A DNA stretch of 64,000 bases from Marinobacter sediminicola (GCF_031157525.1 NZ_JAVIXR010000009.1:1-64000), one strand, 5' to 3'. Positions 17,501 through 26,285 are shown, counted from the first letter of the stretch. Notes: generated by a model not told the origin, from the sequence alone. A program made the numbers and translations.

Positions 17501-19790
17501 TCAAAATGCCGGTTTGCTGCGCTTCAGCCCTAATGCAAGGGCGCTGGCGATGCTGTTCTGGGCGCAACTGGGCCAGCAGCAGGTTCACGCTCAACAGCTA
17601 CGCTCCCGTTGTTTGTCTGCCGGCATACTCAGCCGCATGATGCAGTCCAGTGAATTGCTGCAGGCTCTGGAACAGGAAGTTGGGCCAAAACTGTCAGAGT
17701 TTGTTGAGACTAATGGTCTCACCATGACTGAAAAAGGCAGTGCCGAACGCACACTGTTGAAATCAGCCGCTGAGTACCTGGTTTTGCAACTGGCAGAAGA
17801 ATCGGAAATCTTCGAGATCACCCGCTATGCCGGTGAGCTGGCGGAAGGCTTTACCGAAGCCCTGAAGCATGATAACCAGTTTGCCCAATACCAGAACGCC
17901 CTGAATGTTGTTACCGACCAGCCGGCTGCACGCTGGAGCATCACCCGCCACTGGCTGAAAGCCTGGATGGGCAAAACAGAGCGGCAACATCTGTTGCATT
18001 ACCTGCCGGAAGTGGTGGCGGTACTGAATGTCGGGGAGGCTATCACCACGGCGGTACGCAGTGTGGAACTGGCGTTTGAGGTTGATGGGCTGCTGGGCCA
18101 GCATGCCAATATCAACGAACGTTCCCTGAGCCTGCAACTGGATGAATACGAAGAACGCCTGCGCTATCACCGGCAGGAGATTATTCCCGGCTGGCAACAG
18201 TTGCAAGATGTTCGCCATAGCGTGCTGGAAAAATGGCGCGACCAATTGCGTTTGGACGAATACCGGCCCCGGCCGCTCTCTTCATTTGTCCGCAACAAGC
18301 TGATCAGCGAAAGCTACCTGCCGATCATTGGCGACAACTTGGCCAAGCAGATGGGCACCGCTGGCGAAGACCGGCGCACCGACCAGTCCGGCCTGTTAAT
18401 GATGATCTCGCCGCCGGGTTACGGTAAAACCACCTTGATGGAATACGTCGCCAATCGGCTGGGCCTGATCTTCATGAAGATCAACTGCCCCAGTTTGGGC
18501 CACGATGTCACCTCTCTGGATCCGGAGAAGGCACCGCACTCCACAGCGAAGGCAGAGCTCGTCAAGCTCAACCTGGCTCTGGAAATGGGTAATAACGTGA
18601 TGCTGTATCTGGATGATATCCAGCACACCCATCCCGAATTCCTGCAGAAGTTCATTTCCCTGTGTGACGGCACCCGGCGCATTGAAGGCGTATGGCGTGG
18701 CCGCACCAGCACTTATGACATGCGGGGCAAGCGCTTCTGCGTAGTCATGGCCGGTAACCCCTACACGGAAAGCGGCGAAGTGTTCAAAGTGCCGGACATG
18801 CTGGCAAACCGTGCGGACATCTACAACCTGGGCGATGTGCTGTCGGGTATGGAGTACGCCTTCGAATTGTCCTATATCGAGAACAGCCTCAGTGCCAACC
18901 GGGTGCTGGCACCCCTGGCCACCCGCGGCATGGCAGACTTCTACCGGTTTGCGGATCTGGCGGAAGGCAAGGCTGTGGCAGATTCAGACTTCGAGCACGA
19001 TTACAGCGCCGCCGAACGGGATGAAATCGTATCCCTACTGGAGAAAATGATGCGCGTGCGGGAAACCGTGCTGCGGGTGAACCAGGCATACATTGCTTCC
19101 AGCGCCCAAGCCGAGGCCTATCGCACGGAGCCCACGTTCAAGTTGCAGGGCAGCTATCGGAACATGAACAAGCTGGCGGAAAAACTGTCGCCGGTGATGA
19201 GTGATAAAGAGCTGGAAGCCCTGATAGATGATCATTACCAGGGTGAATCCCAACTGCTGACCCAGGGCGCAGAAGAGAACCTGCTTAAACTCAAGCAAAT
19301 GCGCGGCACCATGACCGAAGCCGAAGCGGCCCGCTGGCAGGCTATCTGTGAAGAATATCGCCGGCGCCAACAAGCGGGAGGCGATGAGGAAACCGGCGTT
19401 AAAGTTGTACGCCAACTCGGCCTCATAGCGGAACAAATGCAGCAGTTGGGGCAACAACTGGTCGCGGGTATGGCGAGCAGGAAAGACTCGGAACCAGACC
19501 TGAATAAGGCACTCGGCGAACTGTCCCGCTCCCTCGAGACCGGTCTGGCCGAAGGCTTGCAGTCCGTGCGGTTGAACCCGGCAGTAACGGTAAACCTCGA
19601 CAGTCCACCGCAGGTAGGTGAAGCCCTCACAGCCTTCGCCCGAATCTTTGAAGAGTCCATTGTTCCACTGGTAAAACTCATGGATGGCAAGCTGGGGCTG
19701 GATCTGAAGACCCAGCGGGAAATGAGTCGGGTTTTGCGGGTGATTGGTGAGTTGCAAGAATCCGTAATAGGGCGAGAGTCCGGGAAATGA
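14529..19790 (+). CDS. Giant AAA+ ATPase ('DNA repair ATPase'/DUF3686-like), 1753 residues
   Basis: The N-terminal ~1200 residues contain a folded-looking region (FGFNLQLGLRKTLELEDVF..., many beta-rich segments) and long coiled coils, resembling proteins labelled 'DNA repair ATPase' (DUF3686). The AAA+ core is near the C-terminus: Walker A PPGYGKTT at residues 1295-1302, Walker B VMLYLDDIQ at 1357-1365 with the Asp pair at 1362-1363, then a GTRRIEGVWRGRT and FCVVMAGNPYTESG (sensor-1-like Asn) segment. The annotation as DNA repair has little support here: the neighbours are membrane-scaffold proteins. A role in remodelling or loading the flotillin/PspA assemblies is inferred from context. It is the last gene of its operon, convergent with bioY, 29 bp away. 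Confidence 0.8.
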   Translation: MSTDRTGLESIVQEGSAFETIQRRLKEQGGQLREQVSGLNQAREDIFGSAGMNVLGRARVRTENNAIARDVVRLGDKLLFGFNLQLGLRKTLELEDVFCLYHLNDGDGGFEMTEAAIEGTFLKDGRFATDFRELQQYYNTATLSQLTILKGMLLMVFRIGDKLSDLRVFRWELKPDGEVNRYIDNRGERDLTFPDRFSFPWKTVGRDCQVQGRSPHLNIADTLFVDNLRGEITFKVENNTATGEGIYADPVDSDSQSLDDATFDYADLGEILLVRILPFNEKHWRYYLFNRTQRKVERVDSMAGSVVPLPDNHGLIFPSGYYLTTGELKTFQIPEGDFRLKRSLRAPNGEDVLYVFFEQLTGQVILFRYNLIRKQADVPLIGHGFALFENGHLVVFSADNEPTLVHPLQVWETPFTSENFHAQASVANDSELARIGNPDLVRGIAELNTVITLVEAKGASERHFTALIRTVDRVLDQFYWLTARQDEALFSGLHEQLSTIRNTAELVLDEYEKVQSIRAQTEAAISEVADVQSALMRDLKPDSWKAPDQFVGYLARLREHRGRVRTLKDRRYVDEARIDGLEQELADAEERLTERTFRFLASPEALEGYRNTLAELQAELASAESRDALKKIVERYRELTTGLDMIQGMLASMAGDDAALETAITDNISGIYASINQQRSEAEIRLKEQGSAEARAQFAARIRLFEQSLANGVSALSDVRECDGLMTRMLDQLQELESQFGEYDEFLAAILEQRENAHESIEARRQQLQDQRQRRVTTLADAAERILKNVNRRTERFTTVEELHAFFASDAMVARLRSMAKELRELGAAMEADDCLGQLKAAQDTALRSVRDKADIFEDGGAVIRLGKHKFSVNQQELDLTLIPRDDHVLLHLTGTQYYERLDEPELDRLRGYWNMSQPSESGKVFRGEYLAALVIEEFRKSRNLPVNVADIEELTGYIRTFASPRYREGYEKGIHDHDAALIVSTLWPAIQNAGLLRFSPNARALAMLFWAQLGQQQVHAQQLRSRCLSAGILSRMMQSSELLQALEQEVGPKLSEFVETNGLTMTEKGSAERTLLKSAAEYLVLQLAEESEIFEITRYAGELAEGFTEALKHDNQFAQYQNALNVVTDQPAARWSITRHWLKAWMGKTERQHLLHYLPEVVAVLNVGEAITTAVRSVELAFEVDGLLGQHANINERSLSLQLDEYEERLRYHRQEIIPGWQQLQDVRHSVLEKWRDQLRLDEYRPRPLSSFVRNKLISESYLPIIGDNLAKQMGTAGEDRRTDQSGLLMMISPPGYGKTTLMEYVANRLGLIFMKINCPSLGHDVTSLDPEKAPHSTAKAELVKLNLALEMGNNVMLYLDDIQHTHPEFLQKFISLCDGTRRIEGVWRGRTSTYDMRGKRFCVVMAGNPYTESGEVFKVPDMLANRADIYNLGDVLSGMEYAFELSYIENSLSANRVLAPLATRGMADFYRFADLAEGKAVADSDFEHDYSAAERDEIVSLLEKMMRVRETVLRVNQAYIASSAQAEAYRTEPTFKLQGSYRNMNKLAEKLSPVMSDKELEALIDDHYQGESQLLTQGAEENLLKLKQMRGTMTEAEAARWQAICEEYRRRQQAGGDEETGVKVVRQLGLIAEQMQQLGQQLVAGMASRKDSEPDLNKALGELSRSLETGLAEGLQSVRLNPAVTVNLDSPPQVGEALTAFARIFEESIVPLVKLMDGKLGLDLKTQREMSRVLRVIGELQESVIGRESGK

Positions 19791-19819
19791 GTGTTGATAC
19801 TTGAGATTTATATGGGGCT

Positions 19820-20407
19820 CTACAGGTTAGGGCCCCGGAATCTCAGCAAACGATCAACAACCAGAATCGTACCAACTGCAAGGGCCGACTTTATAACGCC
19901 CCCAAGCAAGAACGGCAGAACACCTTTCAGGAATGCTTTTTCTGGCCCAATGGTAAATGACAACCATGTCCCACCAAACCCAAGGCAAACGGTATGGCCC
20001 AATAGCATCGCCAGGAAGGCCAGAACAATATTTTTCGTGTTCCAGCCACGCTCAAAAAGCAAACCAACCACGGCAACGGCCAGTGGGAATGCAAACAGGT
20101 AGCCAGCGGTTGGGCCAGAGAAGTAATCCAGCCCGCTGGAGCCCCCGGCAAGAACCGGAAGCCCCAGAGCTCCGAGGCTCAGCCACAGGATTGTTGAGGC
20201 GGCACCAAGTTTCCAGCCGAGAAGTCCTGCAGCAGTGAGGAGTGCATAGGTTTGCGCGGTGATAGGTACCGGCACCATAGGTATCTCGATGTAGGATGCT
20301 ACAGATAAGCACAGAGCTGTGATTACGATGGCAACCAGTTTCCAGCTTACTGACTGGCTATTTGGATCAAGAGGGCTGAAGCTTTGGCTTGGTACAGGTG
20401 TCATCAT
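19820..20407 (-). CDS. bioY: BioY biotin transporter (ECF S component)
   Basis: A protein of 195 residues with about six TM segments and the BioY hallmarks VPVPITAQTYALL (residues ~45-57) and SGPTAGYLFAFPLA (~97-110). BioY takes up biotin, alone or with the EcfAT energising module; no ecfA or ecfT genes are in the window. AAGGAAAA precedes tandem ATGs at the start. Biotin is needed by the LiuBD carboxylase encoded further along, though there is no sign the genes are co-regulated. It is the lone distal gene behind the rhomboid gene, 42 bp apart on the same strand. Confidence 0.92.
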   Translation of the reverse strand: MMTPVPSQSFSPLDPNSQSVSWKLVAIVITALCLSVASYIEIPMVPVPITAQTYALLTAAGLLGWKLGAASTILWLSLGALGLPVLAGGSSGLDYFSGPTAGYLFAFPLAVAVVGLLFERGWNTKNIVLAFLAMLLGHTVCLGFGGTWLSFTIGPEKAFLKGVLPFLLGGVIKSALAVGTILVVDRLLRFRGPNL

Positions 20408-20449
20408 TTTTCCTTGTTTAGAATGTTGTTTCTCAATGAGTCATGCATC

Positions 20450-21544
20450 TCACCGACGCACCACAGCCTCTGGTTGGTTCAGCATTGCAATTAGTGGGTT
20501 CTTTCTTAGCACATAATCTTTGAGCAAGTAGCCTAGCAACAATCCAAGGCCAAACCCGCCCAAATGTGCGACCCAAGCCACACCGCCTTGGCCGGAGACC
20601 ATACCCGCAATATTGATCAGGCTCCAGATCAGGAAGTACCAATGGGGTGCGAGCTTCTTCTGGTAAATAATAATCATGAAAGTCAGGCTGGCATGGCGGA
20701 ACCACACCAGATAGAGGCCGAACAGGGCGGCAATCGCACCACTGGCGCCAACCAATAACAAAGGACCTTGGCTGGTATTGAACAGCAGCAATTCAGCCAA
20801 GGCTGCCATTATGCCGGCAAACAAGTAGATCACCAGAAACGCGCCGTGTCCCAGCGCGTCTTCAAGGTTGTCGCCAATAATCCACAGGAAGTACATGTTG
20901 CCAACCAGATGCATCAGCCCGCCGTGCACAAACTGGTAGGCCAGAAGTTGCAGCACAAAGTGTGCGGGGTTTTGGGTATCCGAGTTCAAAGCCAGGTTGG
21001 CAAAGATCCACTCATTGGCCTCTGGAGACAGCACGCCAACACCAAAGATCAGGCTGCACAGAACCACCAGTGAGCGAGTGACCCAGGGCGTGCGCTGCGG
21101 CGCAACGTTGTATTCCGCGGGCATGGCTGTCAGAAATTGGAACAGCCAGGATTTCCAGGACACTTTTTGATTCAGATCCGTAAGCGCCTGCTTCAGTTTG
21201 GGTGAATGCATTACCTGATCAATTTCATGCTTGTCGAGCCAAACGCCATCGCAAGCCGGGCAGCAATCAATCTCGGTGGTGTAGTGCACCAACAACTGAT
21301 AGTTGGTCATGGAAACGCGGCAACTGATACATATGCGTTCGCTCACACGAAGCGCGGGCCCCAGGTGAAGCTCGTGATCGTATTGGTCTATGCAATCGTG
21401 TTCTTGAGCAATGGCCTGGTTTAGCGAGCCATCTTCAAACCACAATCCTTGGCATTGACTGCAGCCAAGTATGGCGGGGTTGCTGGTGGGTTTCAGGGTT
21501 TTGGCTGCACATGAAGGGCAATGACGGGCGCGGGGTTGCGGCAT
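20450..21544 (-). CDS. Rhomboid intramembrane serine protease with two N-terminal zinc ribbons
   Basis: A protein of 364 residues from the ATG at 21544 (AGGAAAAGGA just upstream). Residues ~8-100 hold two successive TFIIB-type zinc ribbons: CPSC...CSQCQGLWFEDGSL and CISC...CPACDGVWLDKHEID. The C-terminal ~220 residues are a six-TM rhomboid: HGGLMHLVGNMYFLW in TM2, the catalytic serine in GASGAIAALFG, and the catalytic histidine in VAHLGGFGLGLLLG. Rhomboids cleave TM segments of substrate proteins within the membrane. The cytoplasmic ribbons may bind substrates or regulate access; that is inference. All expected catalytic residues are present. Confidence 0.88.
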   Translation of the reverse strand: MPQPRARHCPSCAAKTLKPTSNPAILGCSQCQGLWFEDGSLNQAIAQEHDCIDQYDHELHLGPALRVSERICISCRVSMTNYQLLVHYTTEIDCCPACDGVWLDKHEIDQVMHSPKLKQALTDLNQKVSWKSWLFQFLTAMPAEYNVAPQRTPWVTRSLVVLCSLIFGVGVLSPEANEWIFANLALNSDTQNPAHFVLQLLAYQFVHGGLMHLVGNMYFLWIIGDNLEDALGHGAFLVIYLFAGIMAALAELLLFNTSQGPLLLVGASGAIAALFGLYLVWFRHASLTFMIIIYQKKLAPHWYFLIWSLINIAGMVSGQGGVAWVAHLGGFGLGLLLGYLLKDYVLRKNPLIAMLNQPEAVVRR

Positions 21545-21774
21545 GAAATCCTTTTCCTGGTTTAACGGTGTTTCTGTAGTAACTCCGGAGCCTTCCGGAG
21601 CGAGCTGTTCCAAATCCTAATTTTCATTGTAATGGTCTGCGTATGCGTGGCCCAGTACTTTTAGTAAAGCGGATGAGGTTGATTTTCTGTTGACCATAAT
21701 AATGCGCGTGCGGGAAACTGCATTGAAGATAAACACAGGTTTATGTGGCTCTCGTAAAATCAGGAACAAACTAA
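21545..21774. other. Intergenic region between divergent rhomboid and DUF4124 genes
   Basis: About 230 bp containing the start regions of both genes. An AGGAAC site lies before the DUF4124 start. No strong palindrome or conserved site was recognised. Confidence 0.5.
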
Positions 21775-22215
21775 ATGAAAGGACTCGTAATACCGCTATT
21801 ATTCGCGGCCTCTATTTCCCACGCAGGGACCTATCGCTGGGTAGATGAGAACGGTCAGACTCACTTCGGTGATCGGCCTCCAACTAACGCAGTCACGAAC
21901 GAAGTGCGGCTCGAATCGGCTCAGCCACCTATTGACACCAAAGCTCATGAGCGGAAGCAGCGAGTAAATGAGTTCCTTCAGCAAACGGAAAAGGAACGAG
22001 CAGCCCGGAAAGATGCCGAGGCTCGACAGGAGGCGCAAGCTGCAAAGCTTCGGGATCATTGCGCACGCATGGAGGCGCGACTGAAACATCTGAATAATGT
22101 TTCGGGGATTTATCGGCTGAATAAAGATGGTGAGCGGGTCTTTGTAAACGATGAAGAAAACGAGCGTATCCGTGAAGAATTTCGAGCCCGTGTGCACAGC
22201 GAATGTAATAGTTGA
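21775..22215 (+). CDS. DUF4124-domain periplasmic protein
   Basis: A protein of 146 residues with a signal peptide (MKGLVIPLLFAASISHA, cleavage expected after SHA) and the DUF4124 signature directly after it: TYRWVDENGQTHFGDRPP. The rest is a charged helix (EFLQQTEKERAARKDAEARQ) with two late cysteines (DHCARM and HSECNS) that could form a disulphide. DUF4124 proteins are common in gammaproteobacteria and of unknown function, possibly envelope-associated. It is a single gene. Confidence 0.85.
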   Translation: MKGLVIPLLFAASISHAGTYRWVDENGQTHFGDRPPTNAVTNEVRLESAQPPIDTKAHERKQRVNEFLQQTEKERAARKDAEARQEAQAAKLRDHCARMEARLKHLNNVSGIYRLNKDGERVFVNDEENERIREEFRARVHSECNS

Positions 22216-22385
22216 ACCGGAATGGTTGCAGTCTCGTGGCTCGGTTCCAAATAGATCAGTAATGCGACAAGGCGCTACCATAGGTACACTATCAGGCCTG
22301 TGCGCCGGTCGAAGCGTTCGGTGGCACCTCCAATCAAACTGGCAGATTCCGTGATTACTGCCGGCTGACAGGTTACGGATATCCT

Positions 22386-23498
22386 ATGGAAAACGAAAAA
22401 AGCCTGATCGCGCAGAGTAAGAGTAAGCCGGAAAAAACGCTGGCCGACCTTTCTACGCCTATCTACGGGCTGTTTACTCTGGGTGTGCTTTACACCCTGT
22501 ACCTTGCTCATCAAATTATCCTGCCGATTGTTTTGGCATTTCTCACAAGCTTGCTTCTGTCTCCGCTGGCCACTCGCATGTGTTCAGGGCTGCGTATTCC
22601 CAGGGTGGTCAGCTCGCTGATTCTCGTATTGCTGGTGCTTGCAGGTATTGCTGGCGTCTCCCTGGCTGTCGCCACGCCGGCGCTGGAGTGGGCGGGCAAA
22701 GCTCCCGAGGGTATTTCGCGTTTGCTGGTGGGCGAAAGCGAACTTAAACGGCAAATCAGCAAGGTGACTGAGTCGGCACAAAAAGTGGAAGACTCCGTAA
22801 GCGAACTCTCGGATAGCGGTGATAAAAAGACAACGGTAGAGCCAACAACCGTGGTTCTGCAGACGGAATCCTGGCGCGCCCAACTTATGAGTAAAGCCCG
22901 CGATGGCATTGCGGGTCTTGCGCTTGCCATGGCGCTTACGTATTTCTTGTTGGTTAGCGGCGACAGATTGGTGCTCAATTTTGTGCGTCAGTTGCCGAGA
23001 CACCACCGCAGAACGGTGTTGCGCATTAGCCGGGACTCCCAGCATCAGATTGCCCAGTACCTCGCGGTATTGGGCATAAGCAATACATCGGTCGGCGTGG
23101 CAACCGGGCTTATGGCCTGGGCTGTTGGCCTGCCAGACCCAGCGGTTTGGGGCCTGGTAGCTGCTCTTGCGCGTTTTATTCCTTATTTGGGCGTTATTCT
23201 GACCATCCTGTTGCTGGCAGTTGTTTCCGCGGTAAGCCTGGATACCTTGTGGATGATGGCGGTTGCTCCAGTTGGCTATCTTGCCTTGACCACTATGGTG
23301 GGTTTCTTCATCGAGCCGTGGATACACGGTTTTCGTATGTCGATCAACCCGGTGATTATTTTTGTTTCGATCTTCTTCTGGGGCTGGCTCTGGGGTCCTG
23401 TGGGCGTATTACTTGCAGTGCCACTGATGACCGTAATTCAGGTGGTTCTGAAGCAGATTCCCAAGTTGCGGCCCATCTATAAGGTGATTGCTCGATAG
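22386..23498 (+). CDS. AI-2E/PerM family transporter
   Basis: A protein of 370 residues with the PerM topology: two N-terminal TM segments (GLFTLGVLYTLYLAHQIILP and the next), a soluble segment with an amphipathic helix (residues ~115-160), and a C-terminal block of about five TMs. The family signature is present in GLVAALARFIPYLGVILTI (PYLG) and GFFIEPWIHGFRMSINPV. Members include the TqsA exporter and Na+/H+ antiporters, so the substrate cannot be predicted. It is a single gene; about 170 bp upstream holds no recognised feature. Confidence 0.85.
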   Translation: MENEKSLIAQSKSKPEKTLADLSTPIYGLFTLGVLYTLYLAHQIILPIVLAFLTSLLLSPLATRMCSGLRIPRVVSSLILVLLVLAGIAGVSLAVATPALEWAGKAPEGISRLLVGESELKRQISKVTESAQKVEDSVSELSDSGDKKTTVEPTTVVLQTESWRAQLMSKARDGIAGLALAMALTYFLLVSGDRLVLNFVRQLPRHHRRTVLRISRDSQHQIAQYLAVLGISNTSVGVATGLMAWAVGLPDPAVWGLVAALARFIPYLGVILTILLLAVVSAVSLDTLWMMAVAPVGYLALTTMVGFFIEPWIHGFRMSINPVIIFVSIFFWGWLWGPVGVLLAVPLMTVIQVVLKQIPKLRPIYKVIAR

Positions 23499-23608
23499 TG
23501 GCGAGCCTGAGAAGAGTGGGTGTCCTCGTCACTCCCTGACACTTGAGTGAATGTCTCCTATCCTGAAGGGATACTTTCCATTTCTCATGCAGGGACGAGG
23601 GTTCACTT

Positions 23609-24754
23609 ATGATCCCGAATACAATGAAAGCCATGGTCCTTGTCGGTCATGGCGGCATCGACAAGCTTGAGTATACAAGCGTGTCCACGCCGTCCCCCTC
23701 GCCGGGAGAGGTGCTGGTTCAGGTAACCGCGACCGCCAAAAACAACACCGACCGCAAAGCCCGGGAAGGGCTGTATCCCACTAAAAAGGGTGAAACCACG
23801 TCGTTTCAGATGGGTGGCAAGCCCACGCTGATTTTTCCCCGTATTCAAGGTGCTGACATTGTTGGTCATGTTGTGGCCGTAGGCGAGGGTGTCGACCGCA
23901 GTCGTATTGGCGAGCGCGGGCTGCTGGATTTTAATATTTATGCAGACAGCCGTCGGGATATCAACCTTACTCCGGATTACTACGGTCATGGCGCAGACGG
24001 TGGCTACGCAGAGTATGTTGCTGTTCCTTCAGCGCAGTTCCACTGCATCCCGAATGAAAACCTTGGTGATGCGCAGATCGCTGCAATGGGAATGTGCTCG
24101 TATCAGACGGCTCTGCATATGCTCACCTCTGCTCATGTGGCATCCGGAGAGCGAGTCCTGGTCACCGGAGCCAGTGGTGGTGTTGGTACCGCCCTGATAC
24201 AGCTTTGCCGGGTCATGGGGGCCATACCCTATGCCTTGAGTACTGTGGATAAAACCGCGGCGCTCTTGGAATTGGGGGCGGAATCCGTGCTCGATCGATC
24301 CGATATGGATAGTTTTGTAGAGCGGGTAAAAGCGCAAACCGGTGGCAAGCCTTTTGATGCGGTTATGGATCTGGTGGGTGGCACTATGACCGACTGCTTC
24401 ATAGACGCCATGATTTTTAACATGAACGCCCGCGGAACCTATCCGCGCCTGAGCATTGCGGGCGCCAGCGGCGGAAACATCAGTGAAATCCTGTGGACGC
24501 GAATTTACCTGTATCAGGTTCAGATTCTTGGCGTTTCCCACGGCACTCGAGAGGAAGCTGGGCAGTTAGTAGAGTGGATTCGCAGCGAGCAGCTCAAGCC
24601 GGTTCTCCACGGTGCTTTCAGGCTTTCAAGGTTGCATGATGCGGAGCGCTACTTCATGAATCGCGACAGCAATTATCTCGGCAAGATTGTCATAGTTCCG
24701 GATTCTCAGTGGGAAGCACACGGCAAGCCCTGGTCTCTGGAGAGCGGTGTATGA
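23609..24754 (+). CDS. MDR-superfamily (zinc-type alcohol dehydrogenase-like) oxidoreductase
   Basis: A protein of 381 residues with an MDR catalytic fold and NAD(P) site GASGGVG at residues 187-193. Near the N-terminus, NTDRKAREGLYP and GADIVGHVVAVGEGV fit the quinone oxidoreductase/alcohol dehydrogenase-like branch. Cysteine ligands for a structural zinc are not obvious, so it is probably a zinc-independent member. The stop overlaps the start of the proline racemase-family gene (ATGA), which indicates a two-gene operon; the two may act on the same compound, probably an amino- or hydroxy-acid derivative. The substrate is not known. Confidence 0.82.
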   Translation: MIPNTMKAMVLVGHGGIDKLEYTSVSTPSPSPGEVLVQVTATAKNNTDRKAREGLYPTKKGETTSFQMGGKPTLIFPRIQGADIVGHVVAVGEGVDRSRIGERGLLDFNIYADSRRDINLTPDYYGHGADGGYAEYVAVPSAQFHCIPNENLGDAQIAAMGMCSYQTALHMLTSAHVASGERVLVTGASGGVGTALIQLCRVMGAIPYALSTVDKTAALLELGAESVLDRSDMDSFVERVKAQTGGKPFDAVMDLVGGTMTDCFIDAMIFNMNARGTYPRLSIAGASGGNISEILWTRIYLYQVQILGVSHGTREEAGQLVEWIRSEQLKPVLHGAFRLSRLHDAERYFMNRDSNYLGKIVIVPDSQWEAHGKPWSLESGV

Positions 24755-25788
24755 AACCGGAACTGACAATTCAGCTTATGGATACCCATGCAGGCGGCGA
24801 TGTCAGTCGTATTGTGACCGGTGGTATTGATGCCTTGCCAGGTAACAGTGTGCGAGCACAAATGGAGTATCTTCGTGATCACGCCGATGGCTTGAGAAAA
24901 CTGTTACTGGAAGAGCCCTATGGCATTCCTGAAATGTCTGTGGACTTGCTGGTTCCACCTTCCGACCCGCATGCAGCGGCCGGCTACATCATAATGGAAG
25001 TGATGGGATACCCGATTTACTCCGGATCCAACACGATCTGCACCGCAACGGCCGTGCTTGAAGCAGGGATCGTGCCCAAGAAAGAGGGTAAACAGAGCTT
25101 TTTGCTGGAATCTCCTGCTGGCTTGGTTCGCATCGATGCACTGGTTGAAAACGGCGTTGTTGAAGCGATCACCTGTGAAGGTTTGCCAAGCTATATCCAT
25201 ACCTATCGCGCGACTATTGAGGTGCCTTCACTCGGCTCTGTCACATACAGCGTGGCATACAGTGGCGGGTTTTACGCTCTGGTGGATGCCGAATCTCTGG
25301 GCTTTGAACTTCTCCTGAGTGAAGAGCGCAAGCTTGCTGACACGGCTTATGCGATTGTTGAGGCAATTCAGGCGGAAAGGGGTTTTTCCCACTATACCTT
25401 GGGTGATGTTGGGCCTTTGCCGTTTTTGCATTTTATGGGGCCAGTTCACCAAATCGCAGAGGGCTATTATCGCTCCCGTTCCGCGACCTATGTGCATCCG
25501 GGTGTTATCTGCAGAAGTACGACCGGAACAGGCACTTCGGCTCGGTTAGCCCTAATGAATTATGAAGGGCGCATCCGCTCCGGGGATAAGCTTGAAACCA
25601 TTTCATTACGAGAGACTGGCTTCATTGGCGAGTTTTCTGGCTTAGGGCAGGTTGGTGGGTACCAGGTTGTGAAAAACAACATTATCGGTAGAGGTTATGT
25701 TTTAGCGCGTTCAGACATTGTGGTGAACTGTGACGACTTAATGGTGGACTGCGATGGGTTACGCCATATTCTCACCAGCCGTTGGTAG
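24751..25788 (+). CDS. Proline racemase-family protein lacking both catalytic cysteines
   Basis: A protein of 345 residues from the ATG overlapping the previous stop. Family landmarks are present: MDTHAGGDVSRIV near the start, an LLVPPSDPHAAAGYIIME segment, and TGTGTSARLALM. In proline racemase and 4-hydroxyproline epimerase the two active-site cysteines lie in MCGH and in SPCGTGTSA. Here the first motif reads YSGSNT (Ser for Cys, Ser for His) and the second RSTTGTGTSA (Thr for Cys). Known variants replace one Cys (for example Thr in trans-3-hydroxyproline dehydratases); loss of both suggests a dehydratase-like or altered reaction, or none. Coupled to an MDR oxidoreductase. Confidence 0.85.
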   Translation: MKPELTIQLMDTHAGGDVSRIVTGGIDALPGNSVRAQMEYLRDHADGLRKLLLEEPYGIPEMSVDLLVPPSDPHAAAGYIIMEVMGYPIYSGSNTICTATAVLEAGIVPKKEGKQSFLLESPAGLVRIDALVENGVVEAITCEGLPSYIHTYRATIEVPSLGSVTYSVAYSGGFYALVDAESLGFELLLSEERKLADTAYAIVEAIQAERGFSHYTLGDVGPLPFLHFMGPVHQIAEGYYRSRSATYVHPGVICRSTTGTGTSARLALMNYEGRIRSGDKLETISLRETGFIGEFSGLGQVGGYQVVKNNIIGRGYVLARSDIVVNCDDLMVDCDGLRHILTSRW

Positions 25789-26114
25789 CTCTTAACTCTA
25801 ATGACCGCCGTAGTGAATCTTGCATTTCGCAGGTGTGTATATTGCCGGTATCTTAACTAATCATAATCAATGAGGTTATTATATATTTATCAGTATCTTA
25901 TAACTCGTCTTTGCGGTCGGGGTCAGGGATTGTCGAGAGAGAAGGTTGTCTGAATTTATACCATGTGGCAAGTTAATTGTAGATGTAGCGCAGTAGTAGT
26001 TGAGCCTAGCTGCCTTATATCTGGAAAATGTCAGTCTCAATTCACTAAACGTCAGGCGAGGAGTTCGTTACTTAATAAGTCGAATTTGGCCTGTAAAGGG
26101 AGAAGGAGTTACTG
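25789..26114. other. AT-rich intergenic region before the stress-gene run
   Basis: About 325 bp with lower GC than its surroundings. It holds the leader of the DUF1328 gene (AAGGAG at 26103-26108). No ORF with support, no clear terminator for the racemase-family gene, and no convincing promoter pair was recognised. Confidence 0.5.
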
Positions 26115-26285
26115 ATGCTTTATTGGACTATAGTGTGTTTGATTATAGCGATCGTGGCGGGTGTGCTTGGTTTCGGTGGAATTGCGGGCACCGCTGCCGG
26201 GATAGCTAAGATACTGTTCTTTGTTTTCATAGTATTGCTCGTTGTCTCACTGGTGATGAATGCTATGAAAGGTCGCGGACCATAA
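26115..26285 (+). CDS. DUF1328 small membrane protein (YtjA-like)
   Basis: A protein of 56 residues beginning [20 protein letters not shown], followed by [20 protein letters not shown]: two TM helices joined by the [12 protein letters not shown] loop that defines DUF1328. AAGGAG lies seven bases before the ATG. The family is widespread, often induced in stress or stationary phase, and of unknown function. It heads a run of small stress-type genes. Confidence 0.88.
   Translation: MLYWTIVCLIIAIVAGVLGFGGIAGTAAGIAKILFFVFIVLLVVSLVMNAMKGRGP

Noticed and set aside
14529..19790. Taking the giant ATPase as a DNA-repair protein
   Set aside because: No nuclease, helicase or DNA-binding motif was seen, and the neighbours are membrane proteins.
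26000..26209. 69-codon frame over the start of the DUF1328 gene
   Set aside because: Out of frame with the recognisable DUF1328 gene and without its own ribosome-binding site.
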